Source: Pseudomonas protegens CHA0 (lineage in GTDB: Bacteria > Pseudomonadota > Gammaproteobacteria > Pseudomonadales > Pseudomonadaceae). Taken from it: DNA of 64,000 nucleotides. Location: assembly GCF_000397205.1 (NCBI RefSeq), contig NC_021237.1, positions 497,001 to 561,000 of the forward strand. The letters run 5' to 3'. Shown here piece by piece: positions 33,551 through 41,867 of the stretch. The position numbers were made by a program, and so were the translations under genes. Under the pieces are notes generated by a model that saw nothing but the letters and a program-made list of their open reading frames with translations, did no database searches and had not been told where the DNA came from. Numbering within the stretch: the stretch's first letter is position 1; every line of letters begins with the position of its first letter.

Positions 33551-33850
33551 GGAGCCAGCTTGCTGGCGAAAGGGCCCTCAAGACTTGCGCCTGCCTGGCG
33601 CACGCCTTCGCTGGCAAGCCAGCTCCTACAGGGGGCGGCCAGCCAGATTCGCTCGGTGTAGGAGCCAGCTTGCTGGCGAGAGGGCCCTCAAGGCCTGCAC
33701 CTGCCTGGCGCACGCCTTCGCTGGCAAGCCAGCTCCTACAGGGGGCGGCCAGCCAGATTCGCTCGGTGTAGGAGCCAGCTTGCTGGCGAGAGGGCCCTCA
33801 AGACCTGCGCCTGCCTGGCGGAGCACTTCGCCGGCAAGCCTGCTCCTACA
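33551..33850. repeat. Three tandem 110-bp units, each a REP pair (BIME-like array)
   Basis: GGAGCCAGCTTGCTGGCGA recurs at 33551, 33661 and 33771, an exact 110-bp period. Each unit holds this arm, an AGGGCCCTCAAG spacer, and the facing arm TCGCTGGCAAGCCAGCTCCT, then a GGCGGCCAGCCAGATTCGCT linker. Units 1 and 2 are complete. The third stops after its second arm, which has changed to CCGGCAAGCCTGCTCC. Only a few substitutions separate the copies, so the duplication is recent. The last arm supplies the stop codon of the MFS gene. This accounts for the 356 bp between hemE and the MFS gene. Confidence 0.93.
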
Positions 33851-35114
33851 AAGGGGGGAGTTTGGCGAGTTTCATGGCGATCAACAGGGCTCCGATCAGC
33901 AAGGCGCCGATAAACAGGCCGATGCCGTTCCAACCCGCCAGGTGCCAGAACACCCCGCCGGCGGTGCCGGCAATGCTCGAGCCGGCGTAGTAGCTGAACA
34001 GGTACAGCGACGACGCCTGGCCCTTGGCCTTGGTGGCGCGACGGCCGATCCAGCTGCTGGCCACCGAGTGGGCACCGAAGAAGCCGAAGGTGAACAGCAG
34101 CATGCCGATCAGCACCAGGGACAGCGGGGTCAGCAGGGTCAGGGCGATCCCCGCCAGCATCAGCACGATGGTGCCCCAGAGCACCCGGCGCCGGCCCAGC
34201 TGGTCGGCCAGGGCGCCGATCTTCGCCGAGCTGTAGATGCCCGAGAGGTACACCACCGACAGCATCCCGACCCAGGCCTGGCTCAGTTGATAGGGCTCGG
34301 CCAGCAGGCGGTAGCCGATGTAGTTGAACAGGGTGACGAATGCCCCCATCAGCAGGAAACCTTCGAGGAACAGCCAGGGCAGGCCGGCATCGCGAAAGTG
34401 CATGGCAAAGCCGTCCAGCAGGCTGCGCGGGTGCAGCGAACGGGGACGGAAATTGCGCGATTCGGGAAGGATGCGCCAGAACACCGCGGCAGCGATCAGT
34501 GCCAGGCCGCCGATCACCAGCATCGCCGTGTGCCAGCTGACGAAGTCGATCAGCACCCCGGTGATCAGTCGCCCGCTCATGCCGCCGATGGCGTTGCCAC
34601 CGATGTACAGGCCCATGGCCAGGCCGATGTGCTGGGGGTGGATCTCCTCGCTCAGGTAAGTCATGGCCACCGCTGCCAGCCCGCTCAGGGACAGGCCCAC
34701 CAGCGCGCGCATCAGCAGCACCCCGTGCCAGCTCGGCATCAGCGCACTGGCGATGGTGCACAGGGCGGCGGCCAGCAAGGCGGCGACCATCACCGGCTTG
34801 CGACCGATGCGGTCGGAAACCGGCCCGGTGATCAACAACCCGATGGCCAGCATGCCGGTGGCGACCGAGAGAATCAGGCTGCTCTGGGCGGCATTGATGG
34901 AAAAGTCCCGGGACAGCAGCGGCATCATCGGCTGTACGCAATACAGCAGGGCGAAGGTGGCAAAACCGCCGGAGAACAGCGCCAGCACGGTGCGCATGAA
35001 CATCGGCGTGCCTTTTTCGATATAGGCTTCGTTGAGCTGGGCGACCACCTCGTCCAGGGGCGTGGCAGGGGGTTCTTCGGCGGAGGGGGCAACAGCGGCA
35101 ACAGCGGATTTCAC
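33846..35114 (-). CDS. MFS transporter (YnfM-like drug/metabolite exporter)
   Basis: 422 residues with a cytoplasmic N-terminal stretch of about 40 residues and 12 predicted transmembrane segments. The MFS loop motif between helices 2 and 3 is GPVSDRIGRKPVM. A second-half counterpart (ALADQLGRRRVL) is also present. The family includes YnfM-type arabinose/drug exporters; the substrate cannot be told from sequence. The start is GTG at 35114 with GAGG upstream. It is divergent from a LysR-type regulator with 119 bp between them, so that regulator probably controls it. The TAG stop lies within the last REP arm of the tandem array. Confidence 0.88.
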   Translation of the reverse strand: MKSAVAAVAPSAEEPPATPLDEVVAQLNEAYIEKGTPMFMRTVLALFSGGFATFALLYCVQPMMPLLSRDFSINAAQSSLILSVATGMLAIGLLITGPVSDRIGRKPVMVAALLAAALCTIASALMPSWHGVLLMRALVGLSLSGLAAVAMTYLSEEIHPQHIGLAMGLYIGGNAIGGMSGRLITGVLIDFVSWHTAMLVIGGLALIAAAVFWRILPESRNFRPRSLHPRSLLDGFAMHFRDAGLPWLFLEGFLLMGAFVTLFNYIGYRLLAEPYQLSQAWVGMLSVVYLSGIYSSAKIGALADQLGRRRVLWGTIVLMLAGIALTLLTPLSLVLIGMLLFTFGFFGAHSVASSWIGRRATKAKGQASSLYLFSYYAGSSIAGTAGGVFWHLAGWNGIGLFIGALLIGALLIAMKLAKLPPL

Positions 35115-35233
35115 GGGGGACCTCGGGGGAACGCAGCCGGTCAGGCAATGGAAAAAGCATATAGCTGGCTAATGATTCTTTCCAATATATTGTTCGACCT
35201 GTTTGATAGGTTTTAAGACTTAATGAGGCCCTC

Positions 35234-36133
35234 ATGGAACTGCGTCACCTGCGCTACTTCATCGCTGTCGCCGAAGAACTGCATTTTGGCCGTGCAGCCC
35301 AGGTGCTGGGCATCTCCCAACCGCCCCTGAGCCAGCAGATCCAGGCGCTGGAGCAGGAGGTGGGGGCGCGCCTGTTCGAACGCACCAATCGTCGGGTCGA
35401 GCTCAGCGAGGCCGGGCGCCTGTTCCTGGAAGAGGCGCGGCTGGTACTGGCCCAGGTGGACAAGGCGGCGGACGTGGCGCGGCGTGCGCAGCTGGGCGAG
35501 CTGGGGGAACTGAAGATCGGCTTCACCTCGTCGGCGCCCTTCAATTCGACCATTCCCCAGGCGATCTTCGCCTTTCGCCAGCGCTTTCCCGCGGTACACC
35601 TCAAGCTCAAGGAAATGAGCAGCACCCAGGTGGCCGAGGCCCTGGTGGACCAGGCGATCCAGGTCGGCATCATGCGGCCCTTGCCCCTGCCGGATTCGCT
35701 GTCGGTGGTGGAGCTGCTGCGCGAGCCGCTGGTGGCGGTGCTCAGTTCCAAGCACCCGCTGGCCAGTGGCAGTGAAGAGGGGCTGCACCTGGCGGAGCTG
35801 GCCCATGAGCCCTTTGTGTTTTTTCCCCGCAGCTATGGCAGCGGCCTGTATGCGCAGTTGCTGAGCCTGTCCCGGGATGCCGGCTTTACCCCGCATTTCG
35901 CTCAGGAGGCGGCGGAAGCCATGACCATCATCGGCCTGGTGGCGGCGGGGTTGGGGGTGTCGGTGCTGCCGGCGTCCTACCAGCGCATGCGCATCGACGG
36001 CGTGGTCTATCGCCGCCTGCTGGACCCGGCGGCGATGTCGGCGGTGTGGCTGGTGCAGCGCAAGGATCAGGCTTCGCCCATGGCCAAGGCCTTTGTCGAG
36101 CTACTGACGCGCAAGACCGGGGCTACGCCCTGA
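35234..36133 (+). CDS. LysR-family transcriptional regulator
   Basis: 299 residues. The N-terminal winged helix-turn-helix (MELRHLRYFIAVAEELHFGRA to ERTNRRVELSEAG) is classic for LysR, and a linker helix and periplasmic-binding-like effector domain follow (about 90-295). It belongs to the branch that includes BenM/CatM-like regulators, judging by the LGISQPPLSQQIQ recognition helix. It is divergent from the MFS exporter and probably regulates it. A CAATATATTG palindrome at 35183-35192 in the shared region is a possible operator part. The last 33 bp overlap, on the opposite strand, the 3' end of the secreted-protein gene at 36101. Confidence 0.92.
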   Translation: MELRHLRYFIAVAEELHFGRAAQVLGISQPPLSQQIQALEQEVGARLFERTNRRVELSEAGRLFLEEARLVLAQVDKAADVARRAQLGELGELKIGFTSSAPFNSTIPQAIFAFRQRFPAVHLKLKEMSSTQVAEALVDQAIQVGIMRPLPLPDSLSVVELLREPLVAVLSSKHPLASGSEEGLHLAELAHEPFVFFPRSYGSGLYAQLLSLSRDAGFTPHFAQEAAEAMTIIGLVAAGLGVSVLPASYQRMRIDGVVYRRLLDPAAMSAVWLVQRKDQASPMAKAFVELLTRKTGATP

Positions 36134-36592
36134 GGGGCTGTTGGGCCGCACCGGGGCCTGCAGGTTCACCAGGTCGCCGCGCAGGGCCACTCCGGCCATC
36201 AGTACCCCGGCATGGCATTCGTAGGTGTTGAGGTCCTTGCGCACGTGGTGCTTGTAGTAGCTGACGATATTGGTCACTGCGTTGGCGCCGACCCGCTTGG
36301 CTGCGGCTTGCAGGGTGATCAGGGCCGACTGCAGGGCCCATTCGCAGGCGGCGATATCGCTCTTGTTGAAAGCGTTGGTCTTCTTGTTGGTGGTGACTTC
36401 GGTGAGCCGCACCTGGAGCACTGGCGGAAGTGGGTTGCCGGCCAGATGGAAGCTCACGCTGCCATCCAGGCGCCCGGCGCGCTCGGCGTCGGCCACGACT
36501 TTCTCGAAGGGCATGTACATCAGGTTGGTGGCCTGGCTGGCGGGGCTCAGGGTCGTTAGCAGGGCCAGGGCAATCAGTGCTTTCACTTGCAT
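36101..36592 (-). CDS. Secreted protein of unknown function, paralogue of the next gene
   Basis: 163 residues with a signal peptide (MQVKALIALALLTTLSPASQA). The mature part is closely similar to the product of 36784-37230: NKKTNAF, ACEWALQSALITL, GANAVTNI and YECHAGVLMAGVALRGDL are shared. The GANAV...YEC...AGVALRG pattern recalls small YbjQ/RcsF-like folds, but that is only a resemblance. Related proteins are sometimes labelled excinuclease subunits; nothing here supports that. It carries about 17 extra C-terminal residues (QAPVRPNSPSGRSPGLARQ region) that the paralogue lacks, and these overlap the end of the LysR gene. Confidence 0.75.
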   Translation of the reverse strand: MQVKALIALALLTTLSPASQATNLMYMPFEKVVADAERAGRLDGSVSFHLAGNPLPPVLQVRLTEVTTNKKTNAFNKSDIAACEWALQSALITLQAAAKRVGANAVTNIVSYYKHHVRKDLNTYECHAGVLMAGVALRGDLVNLQAPVRPNSPSGRSPGLARQ

Positions 36593-36739
36593 GGTCGGCT
36601 CCTTGACGGACGTGAAAGGGGCGCCACTGTCACGCCGGCCGATGCCCGATCGCGCCACTTGGCTCCCGCAGGCGGCGGTCACCCGGCCTGCTGTTGCGAG
36701 TGTAGACGGCGATTGGCGCGCTTTCGGAAAATCCCGGAA

Positions 36740-36770
36740 ACGCAAAGGGCGCCCCAGGCGCCCTTTGCGT
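36740..36770 (-). terminator. Strong hairpin after the second secreted-protein gene
   Basis: ACGCAAAGGGCGCC, three loop bases, GGCGCCCTTTGCGT: a perfect 14-bp stem 14 bp beyond the 36784 stop, followed on the minus strand by TTTCC. It probably ends or attenuates the transcript from the APE side. The rest of the 191-bp gap to 36592 shows nothing recognisable. Confidence 0.7.
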
Positions 36771-36783
36771 TGTCAGCCGCAGC

Positions 36784-37230
36784 TCACTGGACCTTGGACA
36801 GATCCCCGCGCAGCGCTACACCAGCCATGATGGCGCCGGCATGGCACTCATAGGTGGTGGCGTCCTTGCGCTCGTGGCTCTTGTAGAAGCTGGCAATGTC
36901 GGTCACGGCGTTGGCGCCGACTTTCTTCGCCGCTTCATGCAGGGTGATCAGTGCCGACTGCAAGGCCCACTCGCAGGCCACCTGGTCGGCCTTGCCGAAG
37001 GCATTGGTCTTCTTGTTGGTCACGGCGCCGGGGCTCAGCACGCTGACCTTGCCGGCCGGCTTGTTGCCCGCCAGGTAGAACTTCACGCTGCCGTCGATCT
37101 TGCCGGTGCTGATGGCCTCGGCCACCACCTTGTCGAAGGGCAGGTACAGGGTGGTATCGCGGGCCTGGCTGACGCCGGGCAGGGTGCACAGCAGCAGGGT
37201 GGCGGTGGCCGCCAGTGTCTTCAAACGCAT
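36784..37230 (-). CDS. Secreted protein of unknown function (paralogue pair)
   Basis: 148 residues with a signal peptide (cleavage near SQARDT). The mature domain has two conserved Cys (ACEW and YEC), possibly a disulfide, and the GANAVTDIASFY and AGAIMAGVALRGDL segments. The ATG at 37230 has GGAGAA six bases upstream and is preferred to an ATG at 37242 without one. It follows a lipoprotein gene by 62 bp and lies at the downstream end of the APE cluster, so it may be co-expressed with it. No function is proposed. Confidence 0.78.
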   Translation of the reverse strand: MRLKTLAATATLLLCTLPGVSQARDTTLYLPFDKVVAEAISTGKIDGSVKFYLAGNKPAGKVSVLSPGAVTNKKTNAFGKADQVACEWALQSALITLHEAAKKVGANAVTDIASFYKSHERKDATTYECHAGAIMAGVALRGDLSKVQ

Positions 37231-37292
37231 CGCATTCTCCATGACATCAAAGGGGGTGAAGCAGCCCTGTGACCGGGGTCACAGGGAAGGGC

Positions 37293-37742
37293 TCATTGTG
37301 CGGCCGGGAAGCTCTTGGCCGCGGCATCCGACAGCTGTTGCGCGGCCCGCTCGTTCTGGTTGTCCCGCAGTTCGCGCAGGATTCCCTTGTCCAGCAGGCG
37401 CACCCAGCGGATGTAGTTCTTGTGGATCTTGCCGTCCTTGTAGTCCATGTCGCGGCTGTCGCGGTAGACGATCTTGTAGTAGCTGGCGGAGTACTGGATA
37501 TCGATCTCCGCGTGGAACTGTTGACGCACGGTGATCTCGGCCTGGATCAGCTCCGGGCTGATGCGCTGCACGGTCCACTTGCGGGCTACGAGGTTCTTCA
37601 GGATCGCCTGCTTGACCTGCTCCTGGTCGGCCTGGATGGTGGTCGGGAGCACCCGGTTGGGGGTGTACATGCGCTTGCTGGTACAGGCGGTGACGCTCAG
37701 CAGGGCAAGGACGATGAGGGTGGCGCGAAACAGGGAAGACAT
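37293..37742 (-). CDS. Small lipoprotein of unknown function at the end of the APE operon
   Basis: 149 residues with a lipobox VTAC (Cys20) after MSSLFRATLIVLALLS. The mature part is basic and alpha/beta in character (VKQAILKNLVARKWTVQ, IQYSASYYKIVYRDS). GGAG lies eight bases before the ATG. It starts only 25 bp after the apeO stop on the same strand, so it is very probably in the APE transcript. I do not recognise the family. Similar small lipoproteins with this VxxAI...L..R.W pattern are found across Pseudomonas without assigned function. Confidence 0.8.
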   Translation of the reverse strand: MSSLFRATLIVLALLSVTACTSKRMYTPNRVLPTTIQADQEQVKQAILKNLVARKWTVQRISPELIQAEITVRQQFHAEIDIQYSASYYKIVYRDSRDMDYKDGKIHKNYIRWVRLLDKGILRELRDNQNERAAQQLSDAAAKSFPAAQ

Positions 37743-37767
37743 TCCATTTCTCCAGTGAGGTGAGGCA

Positions 37768-38994
37768 TCAGGACCAGCGGCGGAAGATCAACGAGGTGTT
37801 GACGCCGCCAAAGGCAAAGTTGTTGTTCATCACGTATTCGTGGCTCATGGCGCGAAAGCCTCCCTGCAGGTAGTCCAGCTCGCCGCAGCGGGGGTCGACC
37901 TGATCCAGGTTGCAGGTGTGCACATAGAGGTCGCGGTTGAGCATCTCGATGCTGAACCAGGATTCCAGCGCGCCGCAGGCGCCCAGGGTGTGGCCGAGGA
38001 AACTCTTCTGCGAACTGATGGGCATGCGGCTGCCGAACAGGCTGCTGGTGGCCAGGGTCTCGGCGATGTCGCCCTGCTCGGTGGCGGTGCCATGGCCGTT
38101 GACGTAGCCGATGGCCTCCGGGGCCAGGGCCCCATCCTCCAGCGCCAGCTCCATGGCCCGGCGCATGGTGCTCTGTTCGGGGCGGGTGGTGTGCTGGCCG
38201 TCGGCGTTGCTGCCGAAGCCGACGATTTCCGCGTGGATGCGCGCGCCACGGGCCAGGGCGTGCTCCAGCTCCTCGAGCACCAGCATGCCGCCACCTTCGC
38301 CGATCACCAGGCCGTCACGGCCGCTGTCGTAGGGGCGCGGGCTGGTGTGCGGCGCATCGTTCTTCAGGCTGGTGGCATACAGCGCGTCGAACACCATGGC
38401 TTCGGTGGGGCACAGTTCCTCGGCGCCGCCGGCGAGCATCAGCGGCAGGCGGCCGAACTTGATCGCCTCATAGGCGTAGCCGATGCCCTGGCTACCGCTG
38501 GTGCAGGCGCTGGAGGTAGGGATCAGGCGCCCGGTCAGGCCGAAGAAGATGCTGATATTGGCGGCGGTGGTGTGGGGCATCATGCGCACGTAGGAGTTGG
38601 CGTTGAGCCCCTCGGCCACCGAGTTGAGCAGCATGTTGCCGAAGGCCTTGATCTCGTCGGTGCTGCCGGTGGAAGAACCACAGGCCACGCCCATGCGCCC
38701 GTCCTTGATCGACGGGTCGCCCAGCAGCCCGGCGTCGGCCAGGGCCTGCTCGGCGGCGCCCACGGCCAGGCGCGAAACCCGGCCCATGCTGCGCAGCTGC
38801 TTGCGGGTCCAGTGCCCGGGCACCTGGAAGTCATCGATGGGGCCGGCCAGGCGGGTGTTGAGTTCGCTGAACCTGTCCCACTCGTCCATGCGCCGGATGC
38901 CGCTGCGGTTGGCGGCAAAGCGCTCGGCGATGCTGGCCCAGTCGCTGCCCAGGGAGGTGATGCCGGCCATGCCGGTGACGACCACACGTTTCAT
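37768..38994 (-). CDS. apeO: Aryl polyene beta-ketoacyl-ACP synthase ApeO
   Basis: A 408-residue KAS II-type condensing enzyme. The triad is visible: Cys164 in TSSACTSGS, His in NGHGTATEQGD and His in SFLGHTLGACG. In characterised APE systems ApeO pairs with the chain-length factor ApeC to extend the aryl polyene on an acyl carrier with malonyl units. The ATG at 38994 forms an ATGA overlap with the apeQ stop; a GTG two codons upstream is an alternative. It is the last biosynthetic gene of the cluster. Confidence 0.92.
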   Translation of the reverse strand: MKRVVVTGMAGITSLGSDWASIAERFAANRSGIRRMDEWDRFSELNTRLAGPIDDFQVPGHWTRKQLRSMGRVSRLAVGAAEQALADAGLLGDPSIKDGRMGVACGSSTGSTDEIKAFGNMLLNSVAEGLNANSYVRMMPHTTAANISIFFGLTGRLIPTSSACTSGSQGIGYAYEAIKFGRLPLMLAGGAEELCPTEAMVFDALYATSLKNDAPHTSPRPYDSGRDGLVIGEGGGMLVLEELEHALARGARIHAEIVGFGSNADGQHTTRPEQSTMRRAMELALEDGALAPEAIGYVNGHGTATEQGDIAETLATSSLFGSRMPISSQKSFLGHTLGACGALESWFSIEMLNRDLYVHTCNLDQVDPRCGELDYLQGGFRAMSHEYVMNNNFAFGGVNTSLIFRRWS

Positions 38995-39722
38995 CAGCAC
39001 AGGCCCCCGTTCACCGACAGCACCTGGCGAGTGATGTAGGACGCTTCGGCGGACATCAGGAAATTCACCGCGCCGGCCACCTCTTCCGGGGTGCCCATGC
39101 GCTGCGCGGGAATCATTTTCAGCAGTTCTTCCACCGGCACGTTTTCATCCAGCATGGCGGTGTCGATCAGCCCCGGGGCCACGCAGTTGACGGTGATCTT
39201 GCGCTTGCCCAGCTCGATGGCCAGGGCCTTGGCGGCGCCGATCACGCCGGCCTTGGAGGCGCTGTAGTTGACCTGGCCACGGTTGCCGATCAGCCCCGAG
39301 ACCGAGGTGATGCAGACGATGCGCCCGGCTGCGCGGCGGCGGATCATGGGCATCATCACCGGGTGCAGGACATTGTAGAAACCGTCGAGGTTGGTGCGCA
39401 GCACCTGGTCCCAGTCCTCTTCGCTGAGGGCCGGGAAGGCGCCGTCACGGGTCAGGCCGGCGTTGAGCACCACGCCGTAATAGGCGCCATGGGCTTCGAC
39501 ATCGGCCTCCAGGGCAACCCGGCAGGCCTCCCGGTCCGATACATCGAATTGCAGGACGCGGGCGCTGCGGCCCAGGGCCTGGACTTCGCCCCTGACGGCT
39601 TCGGCTTCGGTGCGGCCGCTGCGGCAGTGCAGCACCAGGTCATACCCGGCCCGGGCCAGACGCAGGGCGATGGCACGGCCGATGCCACGGCTGGAGCCGG
39701 TGACCAGTACGGAGTCAGTCAT
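38994..39722 (-). CDS. apeQ: Aryl polyene 3-ketoacyl-ACP reductase ApeQ (FabG-like)
   Basis: A 242-residue short-chain dehydrogenase. The cofactor motif is TGSSRGIGRAIA (8-19), NAG is at about 89-91, and the catalytic Ser and YSASK (Tyr/Lys) lie around residues 139 and 152. It reduces the beta-keto group in each chain-elongation round. It overlaps apeP by four bases upstream and apeO by one base at the stop/start. Confidence 0.92.
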   Translation of the reverse strand: MTDSVLVTGSSRGIGRAIALRLARAGYDLVLHCRSGRTEAEAVRGEVQALGRSARVLQFDVSDREACRVALEADVEAHGAYYGVVLNAGLTRDGAFPALSEEDWDQVLRTNLDGFYNVLHPVMMPMIRRRAAGRIVCITSVSGLIGNRGQVNYSASKAGVIGAAKALAIELGKRKITVNCVAPGLIDTAMLDENVPVEELLKMIPAQRMGTPEEVAGAVNFLMSAEASYITRQVLSVNGGLC

Positions 39723-40192
39723 GACGGTGTTCCTGTAGAAGAGGCAGGTGTTTCATGCAGGTAGTCGGCGGCCTGGGGCGGACGGAACACGTTCAGGCGC
39801 GCGCTGGCGGTGATGCCGGGGCCACTGAGGTGGCACTCGAACACGCCCATGCCGTTGTCGTCTTCCAGAGAGCGCAGGGCATGGATTTCCAGGGTGCTGC
39901 CGAGGGGGAAGTGCTCGACATTGCATTCGAATTTGCGGGTGCCCAGAAGAAAGCCCAGCTCCACCGGCAAGCCTTGCTGGCGGGCGCGGCAACCGGCGTA
40001 GGCGGCCACGCTCTGGGCCATCAGCTCGACGCCGACCCAGGCCGGCAGGCTGCCGTCGGGGCGGTTGAACAGGCCACCGGGGCGAACTTCGAGGCGGGTG
40101 CGGATCTGTTCTTCATCAAAGGCCAGGACCTGATCGATGAGGATCATGTCCCCGGCGTGGGGCAGCAACTCGGCGAGCGGCCAGTCAATCAT
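39719..40192 (-). CDS. apeP: Aryl polyene 3-hydroxyacyl-ACP dehydratase ApeP
   Basis: A 157-residue hotdog-fold protein of the ApeP (COG4706) type: LLPHAGDMILID at the start and GVELMAQSVAAYAGCRA on the central hot-dog helix. With the ApeI-type domain encoded at 51739-53412 it is expected to form the dehydratase that creates the conjugated double bonds. It is chained by ATGA overlaps to apeR and apeQ. The last 20 residues are variable. Confidence 0.9.
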   Translation of the reverse strand: MIDWPLAELLPHAGDMILIDQVLAFDEEQIRTRLEVRPGGLFNRPDGSLPAWVGVELMAQSVAAYAGCRARQQGLPVELGFLLGTRKFECNVEHFPLGSTLEIHALRSLEDDNGMGVFECHLSGPGITASARLNVFRPPQAADYLHETPASSTGTPS

Positions 40193-41385
40193 GGGGCGTC
40201 TCCGATAATCAGGCTGACGTTGTTGCCGCCGAAGGCGAAGGAATTGCTCATCAGGCGGCGCGGTGCGTGGGGGGCCAGGCGATCGTCCGGGGTGACCCAG
40301 CGCAGTGGCGGCAAAGACGGGTCGGCCTGGGCATCCCAGACATGGGGCGGCAGCGCCAGGCCGGGGTTGTCGGTACTCAGGGCCAGCCAGCAGAACGCCG
40401 CCTCCAGGGCCCCGGCGGCCCCCAGGGTATGGCCGCTCATGGGTTTGGTCGAAGAGCAGGGCACGCCTTCGGGGAACAGCTGGGCCACGGCCAGGCTTTC
40501 CATCGCGTCGTTGTGCTGGGTGGCGGTGCCGTGCAGGTTCAGGTAGCCGATCTGCTGTGGCTGCAGGCCGGCGCTGCGCAAGGCCTGGCTCATGGCCTGC
40601 AGGGCGCCGCGGCCATCGGGGGCCGGGGCGGAAATATGGTAGGCGTCGGAGCTGGCGCCACCGCCCAGCAGGGCAACAGGGGCGTCGCCGGCAGGCTCCC
40701 GGCTCATGAGGAACAGCACCGCCGCTTCACCGATGTTGATCCCGTCGCGGTTGCGGGAAAAGGGGTTGCAGCGTTGCCCGGAGACCGCCTCCAGGGCTGT
40801 GAAACCATTGAGGGTCAGCTTGCACAGGCTGTCGACCCCGCCGCACAGCACGGCGTCGCACAGGCCCAGATCGAGCAGGCGCCGGGCACTGATCAGGGCC
40901 CGGGCGCTGGAGGTACAGGCGGTGGAAATCACATAGGCCGGGCCGCAGAGTTGCAGCCATTGGGCGAGGAAGTTCGCCGGGGCGCTGAGCTCCTGCTGAC
41001 GGTAGTCGTAGCCCGCCGGGAATTGCCGGTCCTGCAGGTAACGGGCGATGCCCCGGCTGGCTTCGTCGATGCCCGACGTGCTGGTGCCCAGGACGATGCC
41101 GATGCGGCCATGGCCGTAGCGCTGGATGGCCTGCTGGATGTCGTCTTCGATCTGCCGGGTGGCCTCCAGCAACAGCTGGTTGTTGCGGCTGTTCTGGGCT
41201 TCGAGGCCCGCCGGCATGCCCGCCAGCGGGCTGCGCACTGCCGCCACCGGCAAGGTGCGCTCGGGCACCCAGTGGCTTTCGTCGCGCATGCCCGAACAGT
41301 CGCCGGCAAACAGGCTGCGGGCGACTTCCTGGCGATTGCGGCCCAGGGCGCAGATCACCCCGAGGGCGTTGAGGTAAGCCGTCAT
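40189..41385 (-). CDS. apeR: Aryl polyene beta-ketoacyl-ACP synthase ApeR
   Basis: A 398-residue ketosynthase with a complete triad: Cys in STACTSSARAL (about 162), His in NLHGTATQHND and His in MSGHTLGAAGA. In the Xenorhabdus system ApeR acts as a separate homodimeric ketosynthase that probably performs the first condensation with the aryl starter (recalled). The ATG at 41385 overlaps the preceding lipoprotein stop; the frame happens to stay open far upstream, but the family N-terminus (TAYLNALGVICALG) fixes the start. Confidence 0.92.
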   Translation of the reverse strand: MTAYLNALGVICALGRNRQEVARSLFAGDCSGMRDESHWVPERTLPVAAVRSPLAGMPAGLEAQNSRNNQLLLEATRQIEDDIQQAIQRYGHGRIGIVLGTSTSGIDEASRGIARYLQDRQFPAGYDYRQQELSAPANFLAQWLQLCGPAYVISTACTSSARALISARRLLDLGLCDAVLCGGVDSLCKLTLNGFTALEAVSGQRCNPFSRNRDGINIGEAAVLFLMSREPAGDAPVALLGGGASSDAYHISAPAPDGRGALQAMSQALRSAGLQPQQIGYLNLHGTATQHNDAMESLAVAQLFPEGVPCSSTKPMSGHTLGAAGALEAAFCWLALSTDNPGLALPPHVWDAQADPSLPPLRWVTPDDRLAPHAPRRLMSNSFAFGGNNVSLIIGDAP

Positions 41386-41867
41386 GGCGTGGCCTCGGTG
41401 CTCAGAGCCGTGATGTGGTAGTGCGGGCCTTGGGGCAGGTTCAAGGTGAAATCCAGAGCGTGTTGATAGTCGACTCGCCAGCGCGGGCCGAGGGTACGTT
41501 GGGCGCCCTGTTGCCGGGCGTGCGGATAATTGGCCTGCAGTTCGGCCACAGGCGTCAGGGCGAACAGCAGGGCCGCGAACAGCTCCCGGGCCTCCGGGTT
41601 GGGTGGCAGCAGGCCGTCGGCCTGCCAGTGTCCGCCCACCAGGCGCTGACGGGCCTGGGGAATGCCCAGCGGGTCCATCAGCGACCAGCGCAGGTCCGGG
41701 CCTTCGGCCTGGATCACCAGCAGCCAGTCCTGGCGCTGGTCCTGAAGCTGGCGCTGTACGTGGAGCTGCAACGGCAGCACCAGCGAGGGCGTGCGCTCGG
41801 GCAGCGGAGCCTGACTGACGCAAGCGCTCAGCAACAGGACACAACCGAGCAGCAGGGCACGGATCAT
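41382..41867 (-). CDS. DUF3261-type lipoprotein in the APE cluster
   Basis: 161 residues. A lipoprotein signal peptide ends at LSAC (Cys16) and the mature domain resembles DUF3261 outer-membrane-associated lipoproteins of APE clusters (LLVIQAEGPDLRWSLMDPLGIPQARQ). Its likely site is the periplasmic face of the outer membrane, in delivery or anchoring of the polyene lipid. No enzymatic motif is visible. It is bounded by ATGA overlaps on both sides. Confidence 0.78.
   Translation of the reverse strand: MIRALLLGCVLLLSACVSQAPLPERTPSLVLPLQLHVQRQLQDQRQDWLLVIQAEGPDLRWSLMDPLGIPQARQRLVGGHWQADGLLPPNPEARELFAALLFALTPVAELQANYPHARQQGAQRTLGPRWRVDYQHALDFTLNLPQGPHYHITALSTEATP

Noticed and set aside
33551..33850. 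CRISPR-like regular repeat spacing
   Set aside because: The period is 110 bp with whole units repeated, each unit is itself a facing REP pair, and there are no unique spacers or cas genes.
36784..37230. Name excinuclease ATPase subunit for the secreted paralogues
   Set aside because: They are small exported proteins with no P-loop or zinc modules, so any UvrA label would be a propagated misannotation.
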